Assembly (NCBI GenBank): GCA_963820545.1
Contig: CAWGAJ010000001.1
Location: 310,001-374,000 of the forward strand
Source of the DNA: CAWGAJ01 sp963820545
Lineage (GTDB): Bacteria > Planctomycetota > Planctomycetia > Pirellulales > Thermoguttaceae
DNA: 64,000 nucleotides
Direction of reading: 5' to 3'
In this document: positions 38,663 to 47,363 of the stretch, piece after piece
How the letters are laid out: each line of letters opens with the position of its first letter
How positions within the stretch are numbered: the first letter of the stretch is position 1
Notes under the pieces: model-generated
What the model was told of the DNA's origin: nothing
What the model saw: only the letters and a program-made list of their open reading frames with translations
The model's database searches: none
Position numbers and translations under genes: made by a program

Positions 38663-38917
38663 ATGAAAGTCTTTCTACACACAAGAAGTTATGGGAAAGT
38701 CAATTGGACTAATGTAGGCCGAGAGTTCGGACGGCTACCTGTCGTTGGTGAATATGTGGCACTTGAAGATGACTCCCAACAAACTCTTTATCGAGTGTTG
38801 GTAGTTGTTCATTGCCCTATTGAAGATGCTGAGTATCAAGCGGAAGTATTTGCTGTAAAAATCAATCCAGATGATATGCACAAACAGACACTCAGTGATG
38901 CTTATATATTTCGCTGA
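38663..38917 (+). CDS. Small hypothetical protein of the element
   Basis: An 84-residue protein, MKVFLHTRSYGKVNWTNVGR and on, of unknown function. It is the only plus-strand gene of the element and the closest to attL. AAAGGTGAGG is a good ribosome-binding site, and a GGTGTC-AA-GACACC palindrome lies about 28 bases before the start, a possible operator. Opposite orientation and position suggest an accessory or regulatory gene with its own promoter. Confidence 0.55.
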   Translation: MKVFLHTRSYGKVNWTNVGREFGRLPVVGEYVALEDDSQQTLYRVLVVVHCPIEDAEYQAEVFAVKINPDDMHKQTLSDAYIFR

Positions 38918-38920
38918 GAG

Positions 38921-39439
38921 TTAAGCTAGGGCCTCTTGTGGATCGGCCACGGCCTCCGGCTCCAAGATCGTCGATGCCATTGCCCGGGCCTCCCTCCAGC
39001 GCCGCCGTGCCGCCGTGTAGAGAAGGCGGGAAACATACCTCCCAGCACGCTCATGGTCGCCTGCCATGATGACTGGCACGCCCTGGGCAATCCAGCCCAG
39101 GACCGATCCAATCGCCGCCGCCGGTGTCACCTGAGAGCGCCACTCGCCCTGTTCAAGGTCTCCCCAGGATGCCTCTATCACGATGGCACGGACCGGATAA
39201 GCCAAGAGCCTTTGGACCTCTCGGTCGAATCTATCGCGGTCCACGCCGATGCACGCTAGTAGATCGGATAGGCTCTTGCGTTCGATGGCCACAAGGCTTT
39301 CAAGCCCCTGGACCGAGTAGTCGCCCGTGGACAGCGTGCCGGGAACCGTTCGCAATGGAGATAGATCAAGGGGGCATTGCTCCCTGGTGTCGATGACGGC
39401 CGTCACCTGATCGGGTTTTAGCTCCGCTGGTAGTCTCAT
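38921..39439 (-). CDS. ERCC4-type nuclease
   Basis: A 172-residue protein with the XPF/ERCC4 nuclease core: VIDTREQCPLDLSP, GDYSVQGLESLVAIERKSLS (the GDY...ERK metal and catalytic motif), then FDREVQRLLAYPVRAIVIEA. It is a stand-alone nuclease domain without helix-hairpin-helix repeats. In phages such proteins probably process branched DNA during replication or recombination. It is the last gene of the element's minus-strand series and converges with the small plus-strand gene. Confidence 0.85.
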   Translation of the reverse strand: MRLPAELKPDQVTAVIDTREQCPLDLSPLRTVPGTLSTGDYSVQGLESLVAIERKSLSDLLACIGVDRDRFDREVQRLLAYPVRAIVIEASWGDLEQGEWRSQVTPAAAIGSVLGWIAQGVPVIMAGDHERAGRYVSRLLYTAARRRWREARAMASTILEPEAVADPQEALA

Positions 39440-39573
39440 GCTGAAATCGGCCTTTTTACTCCCTTGCCCGCCAATTTGTCAAAATGGCAGCCCCAGGATT
39501 GCGCCTAATGCGTTATCTTGGGTCGGGTCGATGTTTGACACCTGCCTTTTTTCACCTCTTAAATCGCCGTGCT

Positions 39574-39606
39574 GGGCCGGCGGGTCATGGAAGGAACCGC
39601 CGGCCC
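39574..39606. terminator. Strong hairpin in the element
   Basis: GGGCCGGCGG and CCGCCGGCCC form a ten-pair stem with a 13-base loop between the 94-codon gene region and the ERCC4 gene. There is no T-run on either side, so it may be a processing or attenuation hairpin. The 39440-39654 spacer has no gene. Confidence 0.5.
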
Positions 39607-39654
39607 TTGTCACGGCCCCCGGGTCACTACTCCGGGGCAGAAAGGAAGTGCCAA

Positions 39655-39927
39655 TTAGTCAGTTGCGGCCAAGAGCGCCTCCGCAAAAGTACGCATGGCC
39701 GATTTTTCGATTTCATTGTCGGTCAAAGTTCGGACGATTAAGCCGGGAATATCGAGGGGCTGAAAATCTTGGGGCAGGTCAATCTTGGCCGACGTGGTGA
39801 ACTTAGGCGGCTTTTCCAGTTCGGAAATCTCACGCTCGACTCGGGCGATTTCGGAGTGGTAATTGGTCATCGGGTCTACCGAAAATTTACCGCCGGCGTA
39901 GTCGGGCTGCGTAGCAAAGTGCGCCAT
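39655..39927 (-). CDS. Hypothetical protein of the element
   Basis: A 90-residue protein starting MAHFATQPDYAGGKFSVDPM. The middle (YHSEIARVEREISELEKPPK) is charged and helical, and the C-terminal half (IPGLIVRTLTDNEIEKSAMR) looks folded. No family recognised. An in-frame GTG four codons upstream is the alternative start. Its 5' end overlaps the previous gene as printed; if that gene has lost a GC pair at 39953-39959, the overlap disappears. Confidence 0.5.
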   Translation of the reverse strand: MAHFATQPDYAGGKFSVDPMTNYHSEIARVEREISELEKPPKFTTSAKIDLPQDFQPLDIPGLIVRTLTDNEIEKSAMRTFAEALLAATD

Positions 39928-40429
39928 GGTCCCCCGCACTTACAAGTCGGCGGCGCGCGTCATCAAGCATTTCGGCGCACCTTTTGAGCATGAAATAATT
40001 CTCTCGCCTTTGTAATCGGACAATCCAGTCGCGCAAATCGTTTGCCTTTTCGTTTGCCGAGTCCAGTTGTTTGCGCGTCGCGTCAACTAAGGCGAAAACA
40101 ATGGCCCTGCAAATTTTTTCGACAGATTCGAGCTGCGCGACTGCTTGCCGCTGTGCAGCCGTTGCCTTTGGCAGATATTCGCAGTTCAATCGCCCGGCCT
40201 CGATAGTCGCCTGCTGGTCTGCAACTTTCGCCGCCGCTTCGCAAACATCGCTTTGAAAACCGACGGAAGATTTCCCGGCCGAGTTCAAAATCAAAAAATC
40301 ATCTTGCTCGGTCTGCCCACCTTCCGCAATGCGGCGCACCAGGGCTTGATATTTTTCCTGGGCCGCCTGCAATTGGTTGTCAAGCGATTCGACTGCTTGG
40401 GAAATCGGGTTCATTGTTTCTGTTGACAT
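39887..40429 (-). CDS. Hypothetical coiled protein of the element
   Basis: A 180-residue protein starting MSTETMNPISQAVESLDNQL. It is mostly alpha-helical with long amphipathic segments (LDNQLQAAQEKYQALVRRIA, KQLDSANEKANDLRDWIVRL). I do not recognise it. As printed it ends ...LCYAARLRRR, overlapping the next gene by 41 bases. Adding one GC pair in the GCGCGCG run at 39953-39959 would end it at DDARAADL just before the next start, a more natural ending, but this is not required by homology. Confidence 0.5.
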   Translation of the reverse strand: MSTETMNPISQAVESLDNQLQAAQEKYQALVRRIAEGGQTEQDDFLILNSAGKSSVGFQSDVCEAAAKVADQQATIEAGRLNCEYLPKATAAQRQAVAQLESVEKICRAIVFALVDATRKQLDSANEKANDLRDWIVRLQRRENYFMLKRCAEMLDDARRRLVSAGDHGALCYAARLRRR

Positions 40430-40447
40430 TTTTTTCCTTTCGGGGGC

Positions 40448-40855
40448 TTATTGGCCAAGGAGTTTAAAACGAAATTCCTTGGGACCACTGTATTTATTTC
40501 GGTTATGGGAATTGGATTCGCAGACGCGGGATGATTCGAGGACGCGCTGTGTTGTAGTGTTAAATAAATTTGAAGGCATGAGCAATTTTCGCCGAAATTC
40601 ACGCGATTCGCGCTGGTTCTCGGGCGGCCCGTGCTGCACGTTTTCCGGGAAGGTGTTTCGCGGCGTGACGTTTTTGCCCAGCAGTTTTTCGCGGAAGTCG
40701 CTGGCTTCGTTTTCTTCGTCATCGTCGGGCGGAAAATTGGAGTCATCGGCGAAATACGCCCGCGCCTCGGCGATTGAATCGAAATGCAAAATCGTTTCTT
40801 CGTCGCCAGCCTCCACGCCAAAGGCCGGATCATTGTTATCATTTTCGCTACTCAT
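40448..40855 (-). CDS. Acidic protein with three FRxKLL motifs
   Basis: A 135-residue protein of no known family. The N-terminal third is very acidic (DDEENEASD and similar). Three short motifs recur: SDFREKLLGKN (residues 52-62), REFRRKLLMPS (about 84-94) and KEFRFKLLGQ at the C-terminus, separated by disordered Asn/Ser-rich spacers. This looks like repeated short linear motifs for binding one partner several times, as in scaffold or decoration proteins. It follows the terminase gene by 13 bases, the usual place for portal or head genes in phages, but it resembles neither. Confidence 0.55.
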   Translation of the reverse strand: MSSENDNNDPAFGVEAGDEETILHFDSIAEARAYFADDSNFPPDDDEENEASDFREKLLGKNVTPRNTFPENVQHGPPENQRESREFRRKLLMPSNLFNTTTQRVLESSRVCESNSHNRNKYSGPKEFRFKLLGQ

Positions 40856-40868
40856 AAAACAGTTCCTT

Positions 40869-42298
40869 TCAATAAGTGGGAATTAAACGACCGTTGCGGT
40901 CGGTTGTTAGTCTTGTAATTTGCGGCCCTCGTTGGATCGGCGGGTGCCCTAGCGCCTCCAAACAAGTTGGCAAAATTTGCAGCAATGCAGATAGTCTGTC
41001 CCCATGCCCATGCTCATTTTCTGCCAGCTCAATTTTGTGGCCGTAAGATTTTTCGACCACACGTGCGGAATACAAATCTTGAATCAGCAAATCTGCCCCC
41101 GTGTCGCCTCTGTACAGTTCAATCGTACCGTCTCTGAAAACTTCCAGCAGTGCCGCCGCCTGCCGAGTTAAAACATTTCCAGTTTGATGCTGGCATTGGA
41201 CTTTGAAACCGGCCGCTGTTAGTTCCTCAGCCGTCTTAATAAGCTGCCAGGGGTCACACGCGATAAACGGCGTCCAATAGTGTTTTGCCCACCGGACTAT
41301 TTCATCGCGAGCATTGTTAAACTGACCGGCGGGGGAAAATCAATCACTCGGGCAATGCGGAGCTTTTGTTCGCGGTGGGAACCAGCAAGAACCACGATGC
41401 TTGCGTGGTGTCCGCTCACGGCGCCGTCAATCCCAAGCCCACAAATTAAGTGATTCTGCTTGTTGCGCTCCAGGAGCGGACCTTGATGCACGATGCTACG
41501 CTCAATTGAATCCGGTGGAAGTGCATCGCCGCCGGGCGTCACCCACTCGCCACGGTAAAGGCGCCTGAACCGTGCCGGCGGATTACGCCGCCGCGCTTCC
41601 TCTATGTCTTCCGGCGTTTGCCAAGCAGGCGTTTGTGTGACCTTAACAAAGTACCAACGAGGATCGTTACGGTATAACTCGCGCCAGCGCCACTGCCACG
41701 TCATAAGTTCGCCCGCGTTTGTGCAAAGCAGTCCAAAGGCGTCGGGCATTTTTGTAAAATTGTCTAACAAAGTTTGGGCGAAAGGCTCGCCTGTGATATG
41801 TGAAACCTCATTCAAAACCAATAAGTCGGGGCGGCTACCGTGAGAGGAACTAGCATCGGACGTGAGAATCTCGGCCACCGCGCCCGTGACGGTGTTAAGG
41901 ATCGAATACGCCTGGACCTCGATCCGGTCGGCAATCCATGCGTTGGCCTTGATCCAATCCAGGGCGGATCGGCGCAGTTCACCCGCTTGCTTTTGATCGT
42001 CGGCACCACATTGGATTAGCACGTTCCACGGCGCGAATAAGAGCAACCACAAAATACTGAGCGCCGCCAACGTGTCTTTGCCCGCGCCCTTGACCATTTC
42101 CGCCCAAAGCCCGCGCTGGGGTGGCCGCTGCCGTCTTGCGATTGCCAAGAGGCACGGGGCAACCTGGATAAGAAAGTCCCTTTGGAAGTCGGCCATTATG
42201 TCGCTGAATTGCACACCGCCGGGCACAAGGAAAACGTCCTGGAAAAACGCCATCGGGTCGGCCGCGTATTGAACAAGGTCGGGTGTCACTGTCGCCAT
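40869..42298 (-). CDS. Phage terminase large subunit (one frame break)
   Basis: DNA-packaging motor of about 476 residues. The ATPase domain has Walker A MVKGAGKDTLAA (Lys74), a Walker B-like strand PDLLVLNEVSHI (Asn163-Glu164 in place of Asp-Glu), LCTNAG as coupling motif and RFRRLYRGEWV at the domain end. The RNase H-like nuclease domain has GLGIDGAVSGHHAS (Asp291), ACDPWQL and GHGDRLSALLQ. The frame changes in a G5 run at 41331-41335 (C5 on the coding strand); one more base gives VIDFPPAGQFNNARDEIVRW. The GGAG upstream of 42298 supports the start. Confidence 0.85.
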
Positions 42299-42314
42299 GT
42301 GAACATCTCCTCTG

Positions 42315-43082
42315 TCATAGCTCGACTCCCGCGCCGCCGTTGTAGAGTAAGTCCACCTCGGCCTGCGAGAGCGCCTTGTCGAAGATCATAAAATTGTCGT
42401 GCGTTTTGTTGTCGTAGTACGCTATGGAAGAGTCGTCTACGTTTACCGCGCCGAGATAGAATTTTTTCCCGCAGTTCCAGTTCGACATACTTGCGCCGTT
42501 TAACTGCTGCGTATCCTGCAAGACGCCATTAATGTATAGTTTCCCGACGATGTTGCCGCCCTGCTGCGAAACCGTGACTGCCCAGAATATCCATTGTGAC
42601 TCGGTAAATCCGCCGCTTGCCGCAAGCAAAAGGTTTTTATTAGCCGGAAGCAGATACTCTAATTCCGTTAAGAATGAAGTAGGCTCCATATAAGGATTTT
42701 CAATAGTTATTAAGCATGACGATGTCGCCGAATTGTTTACACCGTAACCGCCGATATTGGGATTGTTTAAGTCCCAATAGAACCAATCCGCAATCGAAAA
42801 ATCCCTAGAAAATGTGGTTTGAAAATTATTGTTTGTGTTGATGTAGTCGCTTGTGCCATCGAAGGACAGCGCCCCGCCCAGCTTGCCAGCGACGTGCATC
42901 AAGTTGGTGTTGCGTTGCGCCGTGCCGTTGGAGTAGCCCTTCGCGTCAAGCACGGTGGTGCTCGCCGCGTTGTCATCCAACTTGTAGTAAGCGACAAGGT
43001 GTTGGGCGAGGCCGACCAACAGCGGATTGGTCAATTGCGCCGCCCTTGTTATTCCCAAGCCGATTCCTATTTTTATAGCCAT
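42315..43082 (-). CDS. LamG/concanavalin-like lectin-fold protein
   Basis: A 255-residue protein with one laminin-G-like jelly-roll domain: LVAYYKLDDNAASTTVLDAK, GGALSFDGTSDYINTNN, WIFWAVTVSQQGGNIVGKLY and KTHDNFMIFDKALSQAEVDL with the final LYNGG, all standard for this superfamily. There is no signal peptide; an N-terminal stretch (GIGLGITRAAQLTNPLLVGL) is only mildly hydrophobic. In phages such domains decorate virions or tail fibres. It sits between the terminase and ParB-fusion genes, so it may be the element's only virion-like protein. Confidence 0.8.
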   Translation of the reverse strand: MAIKIGIGLGITRAAQLTNPLLVGLAQHLVAYYKLDDNAASTTVLDAKGYSNGTAQRNTNLMHVAGKLGGALSFDGTSDYINTNNNFQTTFSRDFSIADWFYWDLNNPNIGGYGVNNSATSSCLITIENPYMEPTSFLTELEYLLPANKNLLLAASGGFTESQWIFWAVTVSQQGGNIVGKLYINGVLQDTQQLNGASMSNWNCGKKFYLGAVNVDDSSIAYYDNKTHDNFMIFDKALSQAEVDLLYNGGAGVEL

Positions 43083-43299
43083 ATCCAACAAACTCCAAAT
43101 AAAAAACTCCGCTAAAAATCACGGCCGGGTAAGGCCGATGAAGTCGCGGAGTATCATTCAAAATTATGGCAGTATAGATGCTCATTGTCAAGTATCATTC
43201 TGTTTTTGTGGTTTTCAGTTCAGCCGTCATCACAGCGGCGGCAGCCGACACTTTGATGGTGGATAGTTAAGTCGAGCATGGTTATTTGTGAAACCTAGA
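43083..43299. other. 217-base spacer in the element
   Basis: No gene or strong hairpin recognised. GGAG lies about 10 bases before the LamG start. It separates two otherwise tightly packed groups of genes and may hold a minus-strand promoter for the LamG-terminase group, though I find no convincing boxes. Confidence 0.4.
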
Positions 43300-44739
43300 C
43301 TAGTTTTCCGTTTGCTTGGGCATGTAGTCTTTGAGGATCGTGCATACTTGCCGCTTAGCGGCTTCCAGTGTGGCAGATTCCTTTTTCTCCGCTGCTATCT
43401 GTGCATTGAATTTGCCAACGTCGATAATGCTATCAATGGCCTCTACCAGGATGCCTTGCAGGGTTTGGGGGTCGATGGCCTCCAGCTCATAGGCATATTT
43501 GCCGTGCTCTTTTTTGAACCGCTTGTAGTTCGCGGAGGTCTTTTTTGCCAGCATGTTTGGAGGCAGGTTAAGATCATCAATCTGCTTTTGGGTGACGGCA
43601 ACTTGGATTAACTCCAGTTTGTAGTACGGGATGCCAAAATCATCCCTGAGACTTCGGCCGTAGCTGTGCGTAATTTCCTTGCCGTCGGGATCGTGGTCTG
43701 ATAAACATAGCAGCACTAATTTATTTTTCCTCGTTTTCTTGAATCGCTGCGCCATGCGAACACGTTGTGGTAGACCGGCAAATCCCCGCGATATGGTGTA
43801 AGGGATGGTGTAGCCCATGACCGCTTTTCGCACGATGGACGCCACTGTGAGTTTCTCGGCGATAACCTCTATATGAAAAGGCTGATCGGCCATAAGGTCA
43901 CGCCAATAATTACGGAATAGGGTATCAAGTTCTTCCGCGATAAATGGCTGGACATTCAGGTGTGTCGGCCATAATTGGGTCGGTCGGGTTTCATCGTCGA
44001 TACAATCGAGCGGAATGAATCCGGCAAGGCGGGCCCGGACAAGCAGATCGTCCAGGTCTTGGTAAGACCGTCGATCATTGACATATACGCTCTCACGTTT
44101 GCCTGCGTGTCGCCGTACTTTGAGGTTAAGCATTTTGTAGTGGACCTGCCGCACAGATAACGGCCAATACTCGGTCAAATCTTCTATGACTTTTTTCGCC
44201 GCTTCCAAAAAAGGCTTCTTGGCTTCGGAAATCGCATATCGCTTTTTTTCCTTCTTGCGCAGCTCGACTTTATCAAGATCGTGCTCTAGCACCTGTTCTT
44301 GCCGTGCTTCGATCAAGGCTGTGTAGGCTACTTCAGGATCACAGTCGATTGCCGCCTCGCAGAGTTGCTCATCCGGCGTCTTGTGCCGCTGCCGGTTGTG
44401 CTCGCGGAGCAGTCTGACAAATTCGTCATTCAACTCCCAATACTCAAGACCGTTTTCACTCCGCCGGATCATGCGGCTTATGTTTGATACCCGGCACGGC
44501 ACGGTTTTCAGTCCTGCCATTTTCGCCGCTGCAAGGCGCCGATGGCCACTTATGACATAGCCATCCAAGGAAATTTCCAGGGGGTTCAGGACGCCTTTTT
44601 CTCGGATGGATGCGACTAAGGCAATGAAGTCGGAATCGTCACGGTCAATGGGGCGGTATATCTCATTATTCTCCGGGCTGGGATAGATATTTTCGATCCT
44701 GCGCCGCACACTTCGGACTAGTCTGGGTTTTGTATTCAT
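43300..44739 (-). CDS. ParB-like domain fused to a Spo11/TopoVI-A-like (Topo mini-A-like) domain
   Basis: A 479-residue protein. Residues 35-85 form a ParB/Srx-type domain: VLNPLEISLDGYVISGHRRL with the GHRR motif at 65-68. After a charged helical linker, residues 185-440 resemble topoisomerase VI A subunits: a winged-helix segment with SVRQVHYKM (Tyr201 in the position of the catalytic tyrosine), QDLDDLLVRARLAGFIPLD, then a Toprim core with VIAEK (Glu295) and LVLLCLSDHDPDGKEI (Asp348, Asp350, Asp352). Small Topo mini-A proteins are known from mobile elements; this fusion is new to me. The role could be DNA cleavage or topology control at element-specific sites. It starts 4 bases after the previous gene. 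Confidence 0.7.
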   Translation of the reverse strand: MNTKPRLVRSVRRRIENIYPSPENNEIYRPIDRDDSDFIALVASIREKGVLNPLEISLDGYVISGHRRLAAAKMAGLKTVPCRVSNISRMIRRSENGLEYWELNDEFVRLLREHNRQRHKTPDEQLCEAAIDCDPEVAYTALIEARQEQVLEHDLDKVELRKKEKKRYAISEAKKPFLEAAKKVIEDLTEYWPLSVRQVHYKMLNLKVRRHAGKRESVYVNDRRSYQDLDDLLVRARLAGFIPLDCIDDETRPTQLWPTHLNVQPFIAEELDTLFRNYWRDLMADQPFHIEVIAEKLTVASIVRKAVMGYTIPYTISRGFAGLPQRVRMAQRFKKTRKNKLVLLCLSDHDPDGKEITHSYGRSLRDDFGIPYYKLELIQVAVTQKQIDDLNLPPNMLAKKTSANYKRFKKEHGKYAYELEAIDPQTLQGILVEAIDSIIDVGKFNAQIAAEKKESATLEAAKRQVCTILKDYMPKQTEN

Positions 44740-44743
44740 TACA

Positions 44744-45274
44744 TCATCCCTGGACGCCGGGCGTCGCCACCGTGGCGTGATCTTGATCTTGGCCGGATAA
44801 TTCCCCGTCGGCCTTGGACGTGGCCTCTGGCGTGCCCTGTGGCGTGCTTTGTGCCGCGTTGCCGCTGGCCGCTGCCCGCTGCCTTGTAGCGTCGAACGTC
44901 GCCCACGGGTCGGCCGTCGCGTTGGCCTTTATCCCGAGCCGTCCGATGCACCTGTTACGCTCAGCCGTTGCCCACGTCGCGGTCTTGAGTAGTGATAAAA
45001 CCTCAGAGGCGGGAAGATCGGGGCCACGGGAAACATGATGTAAAGCAATGGCCGCCGTGACCTCATAGCGGCAAGCAAGGTTAATCTCGGCCGTGATGAC
45101 CGGCGTTAGCTCGCCATGTTCCTTGACTGCGTGCGCCTCCAAGTCTTTGCGCAGGGTGTGAACATAGCCCTGGATATGCCGATACCGCTTCCCCAGTGCG
45201 GTCAAAACCATGCCACTACGCCGGGTTCTTCCGCCATGTCGAACCGCGTTCACATTGCCTTGTGGTGCTGCCAT
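44744..45274 (-). CDS. Hypothetical protein, possible small terminase
   Basis: A 176-residue protein starting MAAPQGNVNAVRHGGRTRRS, an opening often seen in phage small terminase or HNH-adjacent proteins. The middle (residues 60-115) is helical with conserved-looking RNRCIGRLGIKANATADPW; the tail is low-complexity (Ala, Gly, Thr, Gln). Small terminases bind the packaging site and recruit the large subunit, encoded three genes downstream. The assignment rests on this weak likeness and position only. Confidence 0.4.
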   Translation of the reverse strand: MAAPQGNVNAVRHGGRTRRSGMVLTALGKRYRHIQGYVHTLRKDLEAHAVKEHGELTPVITAEINLACRYEVTAAIALHHVSRGPDLPASEVLSLLKTATWATAERNRCIGRLGIKANATADPWATFDATRQRAAASGNAAQSTPQGTPEATSKADGELSGQDQDHATVATPGVQG

Positions 45275-45421
45275 AATGGTCTTTGGAACCAGTGCTCTAA
45301 AAGGTTTGAATTGTTGTTAAACGCCTTAATTTATGGCATTTCTCGCATTACTTCCAAAACGTCAATTTTGCCTCTGACACCTGCCGCCGGGTGTCAAACC
45401 GGCTTTCTGTTATCATGCTGA

Positions 45422-45849
45422 CTACACTATTCCATGAAATAATTCCCTTTGCCGCCTCTGGGGCTTTTTATTAGCGCTGCCAGCGCTGGCAGGGCTTTTA
45501 GTCTTTGGTATTAACCAAGTTACGACAGTCTGTTGTGATACTCCTAGCATGGCGCCAATCTCTGCACCAGGCTGTTGACCTTTTTGGTGATGCCAAGCTC
45601 GGCAAGGGTTGGGGGTACATTGAGTTGGAGTTCCTTTTTGGAACCCCGAGTACCTCCACCTCTTCTTCCGCGCGCTCCAGCCTGCTTTGGCGTCTTAGCC
45701 TGTACTTCACCCAGCTTGCGCTCGGCACGCAGACGGATAGCTGCAACCGCTTCCGCGTTCGTTGTCTGCCTGGCCGGTGGGGCGTCGCGGCCACGGATGC
45801 TTGGTGTAGTGTTTTCATGGTTATCTGAAACAGGTGAAGCATGTTTCAT
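45422..45849 (-). CDS. Putative HTH DNA-binding protein of the element (one frame break)
   Basis: Starts MKHASPVSDNHENTTPSIRG; residues 30-55 (NAEAVAAIRLRAERKLGEVQ) are helical, followed by a Gly/Arg-rich stretch and PPTLAELGITKK. As printed the frame stops soon after, but one extra T in the T5 run at 45581-45585 continues it into QQPGAEIGAMLGVSQQTVVT, an evident helix-turn-helix, and ends at 45422 with 142 residues. The joining is my inference. It lies between the helicase and possible small-terminase genes and may be the element's regulator or origin binder. Confidence 0.5.
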
Positions 45850-45922
45850 CCCATTGCGTATATATATTAATGTTTTCCTCGCGTGCTACGCGTGCGTTAG
45901 TCTGTCACATGTTTCACGTGTT

Positions 45923-47353
45923 TCACTCAATTGCTAAACCGAGTCCCCGGTAATACCGCCGGGGTCGGTTGAATACCCTATGCTGCTCATCCCTCAGAGA
46001 GGGAATAACTGCCCGCAAGGCACGGCCGAACCCGGCAGCGTCCTCGACATGGCCTTTGCCGTTGACATCAGCCCATTTCCGGTATGCGTTGTATAGGTCT
46101 TGCCGATCGACACTTTCGTTGTCACCCATCCGGCAGCAATCCCGAACAAATACCGAAACCGGGGAAGATAGTCCCTCCAATTCATCCAGGAGTTCGATCG
46201 AGGTGGAGGGCTGAACCATCCGACCGCGTTCACGCAGTCGCTTCCAGCCCTCGATAGCCCACAACAAAATGCCCGGCAACTCAGCAAGCAATTTTTTAGT
46301 CAGGGTTGTATCTTCTTTCCCTAAAAAACTGCGCGTAAGCCTGAGAATGATTAACCGACTCACTAGCGCGCCGCTAGAGTCATGCAGTCGCGGTAATTCA
46401 TTAGTAAGAATCACAAACCGAGTCGGTAGCGTGCATGTAACAGGCTCCAAGTTCTTGCGGTCGATGGTCTGCGCGTCCTCTCCGCTTATTGACAGCAGGT
46501 GCTCCACTACGTTCGCGGTGTCGCTGCGCCCGCTCAGTCTGGCGTCAGAAATTATCGCCAGGCTCTTGCCGATCAAAGGCTGGAGTCCAAAATTCAGTCC
46601 CAAACTTGCCAATGTCGGCGCACAGGTATTTGCACGGCCGACAAGAGCGCGCTGCACACGGGCTATTGTACCTTTGCCACTGCGCCTTGGACCGATCAGC
46701 ATGAAGATTTTTTCCTGGCTGGTATCTGGCGTGAGACCATATCCCGTCCACTCTTGGAGCGCGTCGATATTTTCGCCTTCCAAAGGATCGGGCCAGAGTT
46801 CATCATGCAGGAGTTGCAGCCACCGTGCCGGCGCGGGCGCGTCGGGATTGAAATTGTAATCGAGCGCCGACAACGTGAAAAACTTAGGCGTCAATGGCCA
46901 GGTCGCGGGCTGGCCGTCGATAAAAGATGGAAGATGAACCAGTGTATTTTTCGCGACTAAAATTTCATTCGGCGGCCACATCTCATTTTCACCTATCCAC
47001 GCGGGCGGCTCTACAAATTGCGGCAGCCGACATTTTGCCTTGATAATATCCAGCACGTTGTTGGTCGAGGGCGCTGTCAGCCTGAAAAATGACTTATCCA
47101 GAAATTCGACCACGCGGCCGCGCACTTCACTTAATTGCAGTTCTTTATAAGCGCCGCCTGTCCAGTAATAAAAACTGCCGCGCCAGAATCGAAGACGATA
47201 AACGCCGTCAAGCTCTGTACTTTCCAAAAAGCGTTCGGCCTGCTTCCCGGGGTCAATGTCTTTTGCTGGCGCTCTTGTGTCTTCAGTATCGGCTGGCTGA
47301 TTGTTACCGCCGCGGGCCGCTTGCTTTCTACTTTTTTTCGCTGTAGCATCCAT
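45923..47353 (-). CDS. SF3 (D5/P4-like) replicative helicase
   Basis: A 476-residue DNA helicase of the phage/plasmid P4 type. The C-terminal AAA+ core has Walker A GPRRSGKGTI (221-230), Walker B AIISDARL (266-272), the sensor segment FVILTNELPRLHDSSGAL and an arginine finger in LVSRLIILRL. The preceding region (WIGENEMWPPNEILVAKNTL, WPLTPKFFTLSALDYNFNPD) is the D5_N domain. There is no primase domain, so priming must come from the host. I start at 47353, because upstream codons overlap the HTH gene. It is the likely replication initiator of the element. Confidence 0.88.
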   Translation of the reverse strand: MDATAKKSRKQAARGGNNQPADTEDTRAPAKDIDPGKQAERFLESTELDGVYRLRFWRGSFYYWTGGAYKELQLSEVRGRVVEFLDKSFFRLTAPSTNNVLDIIKAKCRLPQFVEPPAWIGENEMWPPNEILVAKNTLVHLPSFIDGQPATWPLTPKFFTLSALDYNFNPDAPAPARWLQLLHDELWPDPLEGENIDALQEWTGYGLTPDTSQEKIFMLIGPRRSGKGTIARVQRALVGRANTCAPTLASLGLNFGLQPLIGKSLAIISDARLSGRSDTANVVEHLLSISGEDAQTIDRKNLEPVTCTLPTRFVILTNELPRLHDSSGALVSRLIILRLTRSFLGKEDTTLTKKLLAELPGILLWAIEGWKRLRERGRMVQPSTSIELLDELEGLSSPVSVFVRDCCRMGDNESVDRQDLYNAYRKWADVNGKGHVEDAAGFGRALRAVIPSLRDEQHRVFNRPRRYYRGLGLAIE

Positions 47354-47363
47354 TCCAATACCG

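Noticed and set aside
45498..45842. Alternative frame through the element HTH gene ending in VNTKD
   Set aside because: It gives no domain; the third frame yields an evident helix-turn-helix (AMLGVSQQTVVTW) and needs only one extra base in a T5 run.
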